64,000 nucleotides of DNA from Actinocorallia populi (lineage in GTDB: Bacteria; Actinomycetota; Actinomycetes; Streptosporangiales; Streptosporangiaceae), in NCBI RefSeq assembly GCF_002995495.1, contig NZ_PVZV01000004.1, positions 186,001 to 250,000 on the forward strand. The letters run 5' to 3'. Positions 34,903-43,456 of this stretch are shown in pieces. Made by a program: the position numbers and the translations under genes. The notes beneath the pieces are model-generated. The model saw nothing but the letters and a program-made list of their open reading frames with translations, was not told where the DNA came from and searched no databases. Within the stretch, counting starts at the first letter, position 1. Each line of letters starts with the position of its first letter.

Positions 34903-36441
34903 TCACCCCGCCAGAGGATTGTTGACCGTCACGTAGCCCGCTGCCCGGTCGGCCGAGCGGTTCCAGCGGGCGAGCAGGTTGGCCTTGGCCGGGAGGGGAG
35001 CGCCCTCCAGGACCTCGCGCATGCGCCGGTGCCCGGAGAACTCCTCCAGGAGGCGTGCCGCCGTCTTCCACAGGACGGGTTCGCAGTCGGGCTCCCGATC
35101 GGCCAGGACCGCGGCGAGCTCGGCGAGGTGGTTGACGAACAGGCAGTACGCGACGCGGTTCCAGCCGCGCTCCTCGTCATAGGTCACCGCTTCGCGGGCC
35201 TGTGACGGCAGTCCGTCCAGCTTCCATCCGGGCAGCAGCTTGGTGCCTTCCAGATCGCGGAAGACGGCCCGCACCGGGACGCCGTCGGCGCCGGGAACGA
35301 TGAGGACGTTCTGCAGGTGTGGTTCCAGGACCACGCCGTGGTCGAAGAACAGGCGCAGAACGGGTAGCGCCACCGCCTGCACGTAGGCCTCCCAGTAGGC
35401 GATGGGGTCGATCTCGGCCGGAAGGAACCTCCCGTAGGGATCGGCCAGCGCCGCCGCCATGACGGCGTTCTCGGGCGCGCCCTCCCGCAGGATCACGCCC
35501 AAGCCCTCGTACAACGCCCGGTCGGCGAGCGCGATGGTGCGGTAGGCGGGTTCGCCGAGCAGGCCGTCACCCAGCAGAGGCTTCAGCAGCCCGGTCAGCA
35601 CGGGCGCGGCGGCCAGTTCGTACCAGGCGTTCTTCCGCACGCAGTTGGTGATCCGCACGTCGAGGCTGAACTTGGCGAACATTCCGGAGGAGGGAGCGAA
35701 GACCGTCCGTACCGACGACGTCGGCACCACTTCCTCGCCCTCGCCCAGGTCGCGCAGCAAGCCACGCGACAGCGCCTCCTTCAGCAACGGCCGTTCCCGC
35801 AGCAGCCTCCACTGCCAGGGATGGACGGGCAGCGCATCCGCCCCGGCCAGCGCGGAGAAGTCGCCCGCCCCGTCCAGCAGTTCGGGATCTGCCCCGAGCA
35901 GCCGCAACCGGAACCGGGCCCCCGCCTCCGGCGCGTAGGGCAGCCACGTCGCGGGTTCGCCCTGCCGTGATTTGGGCGACGGATGGAACCGGTGCCCCGC
36001 GCGCAGCGACTGCTCCGAGGCCAGCAGCGGCCGCAGGCCGGGGTCCGGCCGGCCCGAACGCTCGAACACGCTCATCGCCTCATGACTGGAGGCGACCTGC
36101 CGGAGGAACTCCGGGTTGTCCGTGCCCGTACGGCGGGTCAGCTCGGCGGCGACCAGTTCGGCCACCTCCCGCCAGCCCAGGTCGGCGCCGTCCGCGGTGA
36201 ACGGACCAGCGAGCCGCGGCGACGGGCCGTGCGAGGGGCGGGCCAGCCGGGCGGTGACCGTGGTGTGCGCCAGGTCTATCGCCAGCCGGTCGCCGTCGTC
36301 GCGCACCCGCCCCGCAGGCCCGCTGACTTCGCGTACCAGGCAGTTGAGCAGGGCGATGGCGGTCGCCTCGTCCGCGGATTCCACGCTGTGCAGCCCAGCC
36401 GGCCCGGTTCCCCCTGTCGGCCGGGTCGAGGTCAGCGGCAC
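34903..36441 (-). CDS. IucA/IucC family siderophore synthetase (second)
   Basis: A 512-residue NRPS-independent siderophore (NIS) synthetase that joins a carboxylate such as citrate to an amine or alcohol with ATP. Motifs: HPWQWRLL, PTSSVRTVFAP and KFSLDVRITNCVRKN in the ATP site, VVLEPHLQNVLIV, and FRDLEGTKLLPG. The GTG start has AAGGAG six bases upstream and lies ten bases inside the previous gene. Its acid/nucleophile class cannot be fixed from sequence alone; its place before the decarboxylase matches PvsD. Confidence 0.9.
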   Translation of the reverse strand: MPLTSTRPTGGTGPAGLHSVESADEATAIALLNCLVREVSGPAGRVRDDGDRLAIDLAHTTVTARLARPSHGPSPRLAGPFTADGADLGWREVAELVAAELTRRTGTDNPEFLRQVASSHEAMSVFERSGRPDPGLRPLLASEQSLRAGHRFHPSPKSRQGEPATWLPYAPEAGARFRLRLLGADPELLDGAGDFSALAGADALPVHPWQWRLLRERPLLKEALSRGLLRDLGEGEEVVPTSSVRTVFAPSSGMFAKFSLDVRITNCVRKNAWYELAAAPVLTGLLKPLLGDGLLGEPAYRTIALADRALYEGLGVILREGAPENAVMAAALADPYGRFLPAEIDPIAYWEAYVQAVALPVLRLFFDHGVVLEPHLQNVLIVPGADGVPVRAVFRDLEGTKLLPGWKLDGLPSQAREAVTYDEERGWNRVAYCLFVNHLAELAAVLADREPDCEPVLWKTAARLLEEFSGHRRMREVLEGAPLPAKANLLARWNRSADRAAGYVTVNNPLAG

Positions 36442-37826
36442 GGAAGCTCCTTCAAGTAGTTGGGGCCCGGCGGGCCGTAGTGTTTGTTGATGTCGGCGGC
36501 CCCCGTGCGCTCTTTCGGGACGAGCGTCCCCGCGGTGAGCATCGCCTTGGTGGGCAGCCGGTCGGCATCGAGCGTCCGGGACCGCAGGAAAGGGTCCGCC
36601 ACGGCCTCGTCGAGCCGGTCGCGAACGAGCGCCAGCGCCCGTTCCAGCGGCATCAGCCCGCGTTCGGCCAACCCGAAGGCGAGCGCGCCCGCGCACAGAT
36701 GCAGGGTGATCGTGACGAAGACGCGTGCCCGCGCCTCGATGTCCCCGACCATCCGGGGGTCCTCGAAGCCGCCTTCGGACAGCATCGCCCCGTCGTTGTC
36801 CTTCAGCAGGAGTTCCAGCCGGGGGGTGACGGCCACGTTCTGCTGGTGAGCCTCCAGCGCGATGCCGTACTTCTCGAAGAGGACGGTGTTCCAGGTGAAC
36901 AGCACGCGCAGGTAACCGCTGAAGAATTCCGCGACGCCGGAGTCACCGGCGAGTTCCTCGATGACGTACGGGCCCTCCGGGGTGCGCGCCAGCAGCGCCG
37001 CGACCGGAACGGCGTCGGTGACGGGCATCCTGCGCACGAGGAAGCCGAGATAAGGATCGCCGGCGTGCCCGTACGTCTGCTCGTCGGCGAGCAGGACGGG
37101 CAGCCTCTCCTCGGCCGCGATGCGCGTCAGCAGCGCCTGCACGCGGGCGCCGTCCACCAGCGTCCCGGGTTTGATCGAGCGGACGTTGCGACTGCCGAGG
37201 GTGCTGGTGGGAAGCGGAACCTTCAGATGCTCCTGAGGGGTCACGGCCAGCGTTCTCATCGACAGAGTCGGCCGTACCCGGAGGCGGGAGGCCGGAGCCT
37301 CGACGATCCCCCGAGCGGCGGTCAGCGGATGGACGGGGAAGGGCGTCACGCCTGCCGGGAGACCGAGTTCGCCGGGGTCAGGCCACCATGAAGGCAGCTC
37401 ACCGGCGAGTACGGGCTCCCGTACGCCCGTCCATCGCAGGGTGAACGACGGCTGGTACTCCGGCGCGTAACGGCGTACCTCCTCGCCGGACAGGCCGAGC
37501 TTGCACCGGCCCAGCGGATGGACCGGATGCCCGAGCCGGGCGGCCAGCGCGTCGTGGCGTCCTTCTCCGGGCCGTACGGGCGGCAGCACGGCGCGTTCGG
37601 CCTCCAGCGCCTCACGGCATTCCCGCTCGAACGTCTCCACGTCGTCTCCCGGTTCAGCCGCCTGGCGCACGAGCTCCCAAAGCCGGGCGAGGTCGATCCC
37701 CGCGCTGATCCGATCTTCCGCGAGAAAACCGTCCCGCTCCACCCGTGCGCCCTCTACCGGCCATCGCACGTAACCCTCGCGGACGAGCGCCGACAGCACG
37801 CGCGCCGCGAATTCCTCCTCAGCCAA
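36432..37826 (-). CDS. IucA/IucC family siderophore synthetase (first)
   Basis: A 464-residue NIS synthetase, shorter at the N-terminus than the usual 580-620. Seen: GHPVHPLGRCKLGLSGEEV, YAPEYQPSF, PTSTLGSRNVRSIKP in the ATP site, IALEAHQQNVAV, and LLKDNDGAM. The last residues carry INKHYGPPGPNYLKELP. It overlaps the ATP-grasp gene by eight bases and the second synthetase by ten, so all three are coupled. By order it would be the PvsB counterpart. Confidence 0.9.
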   Translation of the reverse strand: MAEEEFAARVLSALVREGYVRWPVEGARVERDGFLAEDRISAGIDLARLWELVRQAAEPGDDVETFERECREALEAERAVLPPVRPGEGRHDALAARLGHPVHPLGRCKLGLSGEEVRRYAPEYQPSFTLRWTGVREPVLAGELPSWWPDPGELGLPAGVTPFPVHPLTAARGIVEAPASRLRVRPTLSMRTLAVTPQEHLKVPLPTSTLGSRNVRSIKPGTLVDGARVQALLTRIAAEERLPVLLADEQTYGHAGDPYLGFLVRRMPVTDAVPVAALLARTPEGPYVIEELAGDSGVAEFFSGYLRVLFTWNTVLFEKYGIALEAHQQNVAVTPRLELLLKDNDGAMLSEGGFEDPRMVGDIEARARVFVTITLHLCAGALAFGLAERGLMPLERALALVRDRLDEAVADPFLRSRTLDADRLPTKAMLTAGTLVPKERTGAADINKHYGPPGPNYLKELPCR

Positions 37827-38901
37827 CGGACCAGGCTCCGGCCTGCCGGAACTCCGCGAGCGCCCTTTCCACGGAGGCGCGGTCGGGCCCCACCACCTGG
37901 ACCGTCCCGAGGTAGTCCCGGTTGGTGCGGGTGAGCGTGATGACGTCGCCGGAGGAACGTTGCGGGCGGTAGGTCACCGTCGCCTCGCCGTACCGCGTCA
38001 CACCGGGCTCCGGCGCGTTCCTCAGCACTCCCGAGCGCTCCGCGACGAGGTAGTCGACCGTGGCGGCCAGGGTCGTGGCGGGTTCGAGCACGGGGGGCTC
38101 GCCCAGATGCGTCAGCAGGATGTCGGTGAACAGGTCACGTCCCAGCAGTTCGGAGAGCAGGAAGTCGCAGTGGTCGCCGATCACCCGGTAGTTGACCTCG
38201 ACGATCCGGGCGCGGCCGTCCCGGACGATGAACTCGGTGTGGCAGGCGCCGAATCCGACGCCCAGCTCCGCCAGCTGCGCCAGCACCTGCGGTGTCTCCG
38301 GAGGGGGAGGCGCCCAGTCCAGCCGCTCCTCGATGAAGTGGGGCTCGGGGGAGAGCGTCGTATGGAAGGAGCCGAGCACCTGACCGTTCAACGTCTCCAG
38401 GGTGTGCAGCTCGCCCCGCAGGTACTCCTCGGCGACCATGGGCCGCCGGGGCGCGGGCAGCAGGGCCAGCTCGTCCGGGGAGCGCACGAGTACCACGTCC
38501 TCGCTGGCCACCCCTTCCCGCGGTTTCACGACCAGCGGGTACGGCGCGTCCTCCGGCACGGGGAACGGCGCTGACCACACGTCCCCCAGATGGGCGCGCA
38601 TCAGATGCTTGTTCTTGCAGCGCAGCGCGGCCTTCCAGTCCTTGCCGGGGAGGCCGTGGAACTCGGCGGCCAGCGCGGTGGCGGCCTGCAGATGGTCGCT
38701 GTTGGAGAAGTAGGCGCCGGGACGCCCCGCCTGGATGATCTCCCGGTAGTCCGTGACGTCGCAGGGGACGACGCGGTGTCCCCGATACTGCTCCGGCCGG
38801 TCGGTGAGGATCGTGACGTCGAGTCCGAGCCGTTCGGCGGCGGGCAGGAATCCGTGTGCCACCGAGTCCGTCGCCTTGCCCGCGATGAAGAAAACCTGCA
38901 C
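37819..38901 (-). CDS. ATP-grasp ligase of siderophore pathway (PvsA-like)
   Basis: A 360-residue ATP-grasp ligase that would form an amide via an acyl phosphate. The central domain has PLVVKPREGVASEDVVLV (ATP-binding Lys), MVAEEYLRGE, and VEVNYRVIGDHCD with the metal-binding Glu-x-Asn. The GTG at 38901 is the first sensible start: the protein then begins VQVFFIAGKATDS, a Rossmann-like N-domain. An iron box ends 13 bases before the start codon. The ATP-grasp/NIS/NIS/decarboxylase order equals pvsA-B-D-E of vibrioferrin without the pvsC exporter. Confidence 0.88.
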   Translation of the reverse strand: MQVFFIAGKATDSVAHGFLPAAERLGLDVTILTDRPEQYRGHRVVPCDVTDYREIIQAGRPGAYFSNSDHLQAATALAAEFHGLPGKDWKAALRCKNKHLMRAHLGDVWSAPFPVPEDAPYPLVVKPREGVASEDVVLVRSPDELALLPAPRRPMVAEEYLRGELHTLETLNGQVLGSFHTTLSPEPHFIEERLDWAPPPPETPQVLAQLAELGVGFGACHTEFIVRDGRARIVEVNYRVIGDHCDFLLSELLGRDLFTDILLTHLGEPPVLEPATTLAATVDYLVAERSGVLRNAPEPGVTRYGEATVTYRPQRSSGDVITLTRTNRDYLGTVQVVGPDRASVERALAEFRQAGAWSVG

Positions 38902-38914
38902 CCGTCCCCCCTTG

Positions 38915-38933
38915 TTAGGCAAGCCTTGCCTAA
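38915..38933. promoter_or_regulatory. Perfect 19-bp iron box (IdeR/DmdR type)
   Basis: TTAGGCAAGCCTTGCCTAA is a perfect 9-bp inverted repeat around a central base and closely matches the actinobacterial iron box (TTAGGTTAGGCTAACCTAA). It lies just upstream of the ATP-grasp gene, so the siderophore operon should be repressed by an IdeR/DmdR1-type protein when iron is plentiful. The divergent HD-hydrolase start is only 42 bases away and could be affected too. Confidence 0.9.
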
Positions 38934-38974
38934 GGCTAGCGAGCGGGGATCGGAGAACGTGGGATATTGGGGCG

Positions 38975-39586
38975 ATGGATCTCGTGGCTCGTTGGACGGC
39001 CCTGGCCGGCGCGGACACCCGGCGGCTCGGCGAGGAGCTCGCCGCCCGCTACGCCGAGCCGCACCGGCGCTACCACACGCTCCGCCACCTGGAGGCGGTG
39101 CTCGACCTGGTGGACGAGTTCGCGCGGGAGGCCGACGACCCCGACGTCGTCCGCCTCGCCGCCTGGTTCCACGACGCGGTCTACGACCCGCAGCGCGACG
39201 ACAACGAGGAGCGCAGCGCCGTCCTGGCCGAACGCATGCTCACCGACACCTCGCTGGAGGCCGGACGGGTGCGGGAGGTGGCCGCCCTGGTGCGCATGAC
39301 CAGGACGCACGAGCCGTACGACCGCAACGGCCGGGTGCTGTGCGACGCCGACCTGGCCGTCCTCGGCGCGGACGCCGACGCCTACGCCGCCTACACGCGC
39401 GCCGTCCGCGAGGAGTACGCCTTCGTCCCCGACGAGTACTTCGCCGCGGGACGCGCCGCCGTGCTGGAACAGCTCCTCGCCCTGCCGTCCCTCTTCCACA
39501 CCCCGGCGGGCAAGGCGCGTTTCGAGGAGAAGGCGCGCGCCAACCTGCGCGCCGAGCTCAGCTCAAGGAAGGGCTCGGCCGGCTGA
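38975..39586 (+). CDS. HD-domain metal-dependent phosphohydrolase-like protein
   Basis: A 203-residue protein of the predicted HD-superfamily hydrolases. The ligands are visible as RRYHTLRHLEAV, LAAWFHDAVYDP (HD pair) and CDADLAVLG. The helical body and length fit the family. The substrate is unknown. ATG 38975 follows a weak ribosome site. It is divergent from the siderophore operon and overlaps the end of the DUF4031 gene by 29 bases. Confidence 0.82.
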   Translation: MDLVARWTALAGADTRRLGEELAARYAEPHRRYHTLRHLEAVLDLVDEFAREADDPDVVRLAAWFHDAVYDPQRDDNEERSAVLAERMLTDTSLEAGRVREVAALVRMTRTHEPYDRNGRVLCDADLAVLGADADAYAAYTRAVREEYAFVPDEYFAAGRAAVLEQLLALPSLFHTPAGKARFEEKARANLRAELSSRKGSAG

Positions 39587-39839
39587 ACTTCGGGCGGCGC
39601 AACCCCGAACTGCGCAGGTGCCCCAGCACCTCCTGGCAGCTCGCAGGCCGCGCCCCCAGCAGCACCGCGCGGTCGTAGGCCTCCTCGGGGACGTCGTAGT
39701 GGTCGCGTTCGAAGGCGCGAGGCGGCGCTCCCAGCCGCTCCGCGAACACGTGCAGCTCCTCGAAGGACAGGTCGCTGATCAGGTGGGACCACAGCCGTCC
39801 CCGGGCCCGCCAGATCGGCGGATCGATGTAGATGGCCAT
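39558..39839 (-). CDS. DUF4031 family protein
   Basis: A 93-residue protein starting MAIYIDPPIWRARGRLWSHL, with SDLSFEELHVFAERLG and FERDHYDVPEEAYDRAV, which are the conserved features of DUF4031. No function is known. It sits tail-to-tail with the HD hydrolase and head-to-head with nudC. Confidence 0.85.
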   Translation of the reverse strand: MAIYIDPPIWRARGRLWSHLISDLSFEELHVFAERLGAPPRAFERDHYDVPEEAYDRAVLLGARPASCQEVLGHLRSSGLRRPKFSRPSPSLS

Positions 39840-39925
39840 CCGGACAGCGTAGACAACGGGATACGGATCCGGAGGAGGCTGCCGGAATGGATAGTTTGTA
39901 GTTTCTTCGGTAGGAGGAGAGCGGC

Positions 39926-40831
39926 ATGTCTCTGGGTTGGCTGGCGCTGGCGCGCGGAACGCTCGATCGGGTGGCCGAGCGCCGCCGGGACGAGGACTGG
40001 GTGACCGCCGCCTGGGCCGGCTGCCGCGTCCTCGTCGTCGACGAGCGCGGGAGGGTGCCCTTCCGGCTGGACGACCGGCCGCGGCTGGCCTTCGTGCCGG
40101 CCCGCGGGGCGCCGATCGGGGAGCGGGTGCTGCTGGGCGTCGACGAGGACAAGAACGCCTACTTCGCGGTGGTCGCGACCCTGCCGGAGCAGGAGGGCGT
40201 GGAGGTCGCCGATTTGCGCCGCATCGGCGCGCTGCTCGACGACGTGGAGTCCGGCATGATGACCCACGCCGTGGCGATGGCGCTCTGGCACGCCACCCAC
40301 CGGCACTGCCCGCGCTGCGGCGCCCGCACCAAGGTCATCGCCGCCGGGCACGTGCGCGTCTGCCCCGAGGACGGCATGGAGCAGTACCCCCGGCTGGACC
40401 CGGCGGTGATCATGCTGGTGACCGACGACGACGACCGCGTGCTGCTGGCCCGCGGCAGCGCCTGGCCGGAGGGCCGCGCCTCGGTGCTGGCCGGCTTCCT
40501 GGAGCCGGGCGAGTCCCTGGAGCAGGGCGTGGCCCGGGAGGTGTACGAGGAGGTCGGCCTGCGCGTCGAGGACGTGCGCTACCTGGGCAGCCAGCCGTGG
40601 CCGCTGCCGCAGAGCCTCATGCTCGGCTTCGTCTGCCACGCCCCCGGCGAGCAGAGGCTCCGCCTGGAGGAGAGCGAGATAGCCGAGGCGCGCTGGTACA
40701 CCCGCCAGGACCTGCTCACCGCCACCCTCGCCGGCGACCTCGTCCTGCCGGGCAAGGTCTCCATCGCCCGGCAGCTCCTGGAGCACTGGTACGGCGGAGA
40801 ACTGCCGGGCAGCTGGGGCCTGGGCCTCTAG
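39926..40831 (+). CDS. nudC: NAD(+) diphosphatase NudC
   Basis: A 301-residue Nudix enzyme that splits NADH/NAD to NMN and AMP and can remove NAD caps from RNA. The Nudix box is GFLEPGESLEQGVAREVYEE followed by VGL, and the family tag is SQPWPLPQSLMLGF. The zinc motif is CPRCGA with a third Cys in RVCPEDG; the fourth Cys of the E. coli enzyme is Asp, as I recall from other actinobacterial NudCs. GGAGG precedes the ATG. The 3' end overlaps mrx1 by four bases in convergent orientation. Confidence 0.93.
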   Translation: MSLGWLALARGTLDRVAERRRDEDWVTAAWAGCRVLVVDERGRVPFRLDDRPRLAFVPARGAPIGERVLLGVDEDKNAYFAVVATLPEQEGVEVADLRRIGALLDDVESGMMTHAVAMALWHATHRHCPRCGARTKVIAAGHVRVCPEDGMEQYPRLDPAVIMLVTDDDDRVLLARGSAWPEGRASVLAGFLEPGESLEQGVAREVYEEVGLRVEDVRYLGSQPWPLPQSLMLGFVCHAPGEQRLRLEESEIAEARWYTRQDLLTATLAGDLVLPGKVSIARQLLEHWYGGELPGSWGLGL

Positions 40832-41094
40832 GCGGAGCCGGCGCCCAGGCGCTCCATCTTGGCCTTGACCGCCTTGGCGCTGGGGTTGGTGGCGGCGCTG
40901 CCGTCCGGATAGACGATGGTCGGAACCGTCATATTTCCGTCATTAACGCTCATGACGAACTCGGCGGCCTTGGTGTCCTGCTCGATGTCGATCTCGAACA
41001 GCTCGATGCCCTCCCGGGCCAGCTGGGCCTTCAGGCGCTTGCAGAAACCGCACCACGGGGTGGTGTACATGGTCAGCCGGCCGGTCGTGCTCAT
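40828..41094 (-). CDS. mrx1: Mycoredoxin
   Basis: An 88-residue thioredoxin-fold glutaredoxin-like protein that reduces mycothiol-mixed disulfides. The redox motif is WCGFC (Cys15, Cys18); the cis-Pro loop is MTVPTIVYPDG. It lies between nudC and uvrD2, as mrx1 (Rv3198A) does in M. tuberculosis. This supports a mycothiol-using actinomycete. Confidence 0.92.
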   Translation of the reverse strand: MSTTGRLTMYTTPWCGFCKRLKAQLAREGIELFEIDIEQDTKAAEFVMSVNDGNMTVPTIVYPDGSAATNPSAKAVKAKMERLGAGSA

Positions 41095-41312
41095 CTGTCT
41101 TCCTCGCTCCTAGGGGAATTTCATCCTGCCAGAGCCCGGAACGCGGCTGAGCTGCGGATGATTCCCGCCGCCGCCGACGGCCGCGCGCCGGGCGTTTCAC
41201 GGGGAGACGCCCGCCTGGCGGCGTGCTGCCGGTGGCTGAACGCGCGCCGGCGCGCGCTGGACGTTTCCACAGGGGGTGCGGGCGCCGGGCGGGGGCTGGG
41301 AGGATGGAGGGC
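41095..41312. other. Divergent spacer mrx1/uvrD2
   Basis: These 218 bases carry no gene that I can support. A 6-bp stem GGGCGT/ACGCCC (41190-41212) and a G-rich run before the uvrD2 start are the only structures seen. Confidence 0.35.
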
Positions 41313-43418
41313 ATGGACGCACAGGCGGTGCTCAGGGGGCTGGATCCGGAGCAGCGGGCGGTCGCCGAGGCCGTCTCCGGGCCGGTCTGCGTGCTGGCCG
41401 GGGCGGGCACGGGCAAGACCAGGGCGATCACCCACCGGATCGCGTACGCGGTGCTGACCGGGCGGGTCAAGCCGCAGAACGTGCTGGCCGTGACGTTCAC
41501 CAACCGGGCCGCGGGGGAGCTGCGGGGGCGGCTGCGGTCGCTGGGCGCGCCGGGCGTCCAGGCCAGGACGTTCCACGCCGCCGCCTACAAGCAGCTGCTC
41601 TACTTCTGGCCCCGCACGGTCGGCGGGGAGGCGCCCCGCCTGATCGAGTCGAAGTTCTCCCTGGTGGCCGACGCCGCCCGCGCCTGCCGCCTGTCCCTGG
41701 GCCGCACCGAGCTGCGGGACGTCGCGAGCGAGATCGAGTGGTCCAAGGTCACCCAGACCAGGCCCGAGGACTACGCGGCCGCCATGGCCAAGCAGGGCCG
41801 CAAGCCCCCGCTGGACGTGGTGGACGTGGCCCGCCTGTACGTCATGTACGAGGAGTTGCGCCGCGAGCGCAACCTCCTGGACTTCGAGGGCATGCTGGAG
41901 ATCACCGCCGCGCTGCTGGCGGAGTACCCGGAGATGGCCCGCGCCGTCCACGACCAGTACAGGTACTTCGTGGTCGACGAGTACCAGGACGTCAACCCGC
42001 TGCAGAAGCTGCTGCTGGAGGGCTGGCTGGGCAAGCGGCGGGAGTTGTGCGTCGTCGGCGACCCCAGCCAGACGATCTACTCCTTCACCGGCGCCACCCC
42101 CGGCTTCCTGCTGAACTTCACCGCCGAGTACCCCGAGGCCGAGGTGGTGCGCCTGGTGCGCGACTACCGCTCCACCCCCCAGGTGGTGCGGCTGGCCAAC
42201 GAGGTGCTGAAGGACGCGCCGCGGCGCCTGGAGCTGGTCGCCCAGCGCCCGGACGGGCCCGAGCCCGTCCTGGCCTCCTACGACGACGAGCTCGCCGAGG
42301 CGCAGGACACCGCGCGCAAGGCGGCCAAGCTCATCGGCGAGGGCGTCCCGGCCCGCGAGATCGCGGTGCTGTTCCGGATCAACGCCCAGTCCCAGGCGTT
42401 CGAGCAGGCCTTCGCCGACGCGGACGTGCCGTACGTGCTGCGCGGCGCCGAACGCTTCTTCGAACGCCCCGCCGTCCGCGAGGCCGTGGTCCGGTTGCGC
42501 GGCGCGGCGCGTTCCGGCGGGGACGCCGAGCTGGACGGCCTCGGCCTGGTCCACCAGGTGCGGGCGGTGCTGGGCGGGTGCGGCTTCACCGACCGGCCGC
42601 CGGAGGGCGGCGGCGCGGTGCGCGAGAAGTGGGAGTCGCTGGCCGCGATCGCCCAGCTCGCCGAGGACCTGGCGGCGGCCGAGCCGGACGCCGGGCTGGC
42701 CCGCTTCACCGCCGAGCTGGAGGAGCGCGCGGCCGCCCAGCACGCCCCGCCGCTGGAGGGCGTCACGCTGGCCTCCCTGCACGCGGCCAAGGGCCTGGAG
42801 TGGGACGCGGTGTTCCTGGCGGGGCTCGCCGACGGCACGCTGCCCATCGTCTACGCCGTGACCCCCGAGCAGATCGAGGAGGAGCGGCGGCTGCTGTACG
42901 TCGGCATCACCCGGGCGCGGGAGCACCTGGCGTTGTCGTGGGCGCAGGCCCGTTCGCCCGGCCAGCGGCGCAACCGCCGCATCAGCCGCTTCCTCGAAAG
43001 GCTCCAGGGCGTCGCGGGCGCCCCGCGGCAGGCCGCGCCGGCCGCCCGCGCGGTGCCCACGGCCCGGCCCGGCCTCTCGCGCGGCCCGATGCCGTGCCGG
43101 GTCTGCGGCCGTTCGCTGCTGCGGGCGCTCGAGCGCAAGCTGGGCCGCTGCGAGGGCTGCCCGGCGGAGCTGGACGAGGCGCTGCTGGAGTCGCTCAAGG
43201 ACTGGCGGGCCGCCACGGCCGCGGTGCAGAAGGTGCCGGTGTACGTGGTCCTCACCGACGCCACGCTCCAGGCGATCGCCGAGCAGCGCCCCTCGTCGCG
43301 GGCCGAACTGGCGCGGGTGGGCGGCATCGGCGCGGTGAAGCTGGAGAAGTACGGCTCGGCCGTGCTGGCGCTGTGCCGGGGCGACGAACCCGGTGAGACC
43401 TTTGTCGCAGCACCCTGA
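41313..43418 (+). CDS. uvrD2: DNA helicase UvrD2 (UvrD/Rep + HRDC)
   Basis: A 701-residue superfamily 1A helicase. Motor motifs: GAGTGKTRAITHR (Lys35), VVDEYQDVNPLQ, VGDPSQTIYSFTGA, LASLHAAKGLEWD, VGITRAREHL. After these come a tetracysteine zinc element (CRVCGRSLL and CEGCP) and a C-terminal HRDC domain, the layout of mycobacterial UvrD2, which is essential there. The motor part is shorter than that of UvrD1. ATG 41313 is nine bases from GGGAGG; ATG 41304 has none. Confidence 0.93.
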   Translation: MDAQAVLRGLDPEQRAVAEAVSGPVCVLAGAGTGKTRAITHRIAYAVLTGRVKPQNVLAVTFTNRAAGELRGRLRSLGAPGVQARTFHAAAYKQLLYFWPRTVGGEAPRLIESKFSLVADAARACRLSLGRTELRDVASEIEWSKVTQTRPEDYAAAMAKQGRKPPLDVVDVARLYVMYEELRRERNLLDFEGMLEITAALLAEYPEMARAVHDQYRYFVVDEYQDVNPLQKLLLEGWLGKRRELCVVGDPSQTIYSFTGATPGFLLNFTAEYPEAEVVRLVRDYRSTPQVVRLANEVLKDAPRRLELVAQRPDGPEPVLASYDDELAEAQDTARKAAKLIGEGVPAREIAVLFRINAQSQAFEQAFADADVPYVLRGAERFFERPAVREAVVRLRGAARSGGDAELDGLGLVHQVRAVLGGCGFTDRPPEGGGAVREKWESLAAIAQLAEDLAAAEPDAGLARFTAELEERAAAQHAPPLEGVTLASLHAAKGLEWDAVFLAGLADGTLPIVYAVTPEQIEEERRLLYVGITRAREHLALSWAQARSPGQRRNRRISRFLERLQGVAGAPRQAAPAARAVPTARPGLSRGPMPCRVCGRSLLRALERKLGRCEGCPAELDEALLESLKDWRAATAAVQKVPVYVVLTDATLQAIAEQRPSSRAELARVGGIGAVKLEKYGSAVLALCRGDEPGETFVAAP

Positions 43419-43456
43419 AGACGACGGATCCGCCGGTCTTTGCCACACTTGCTGTC

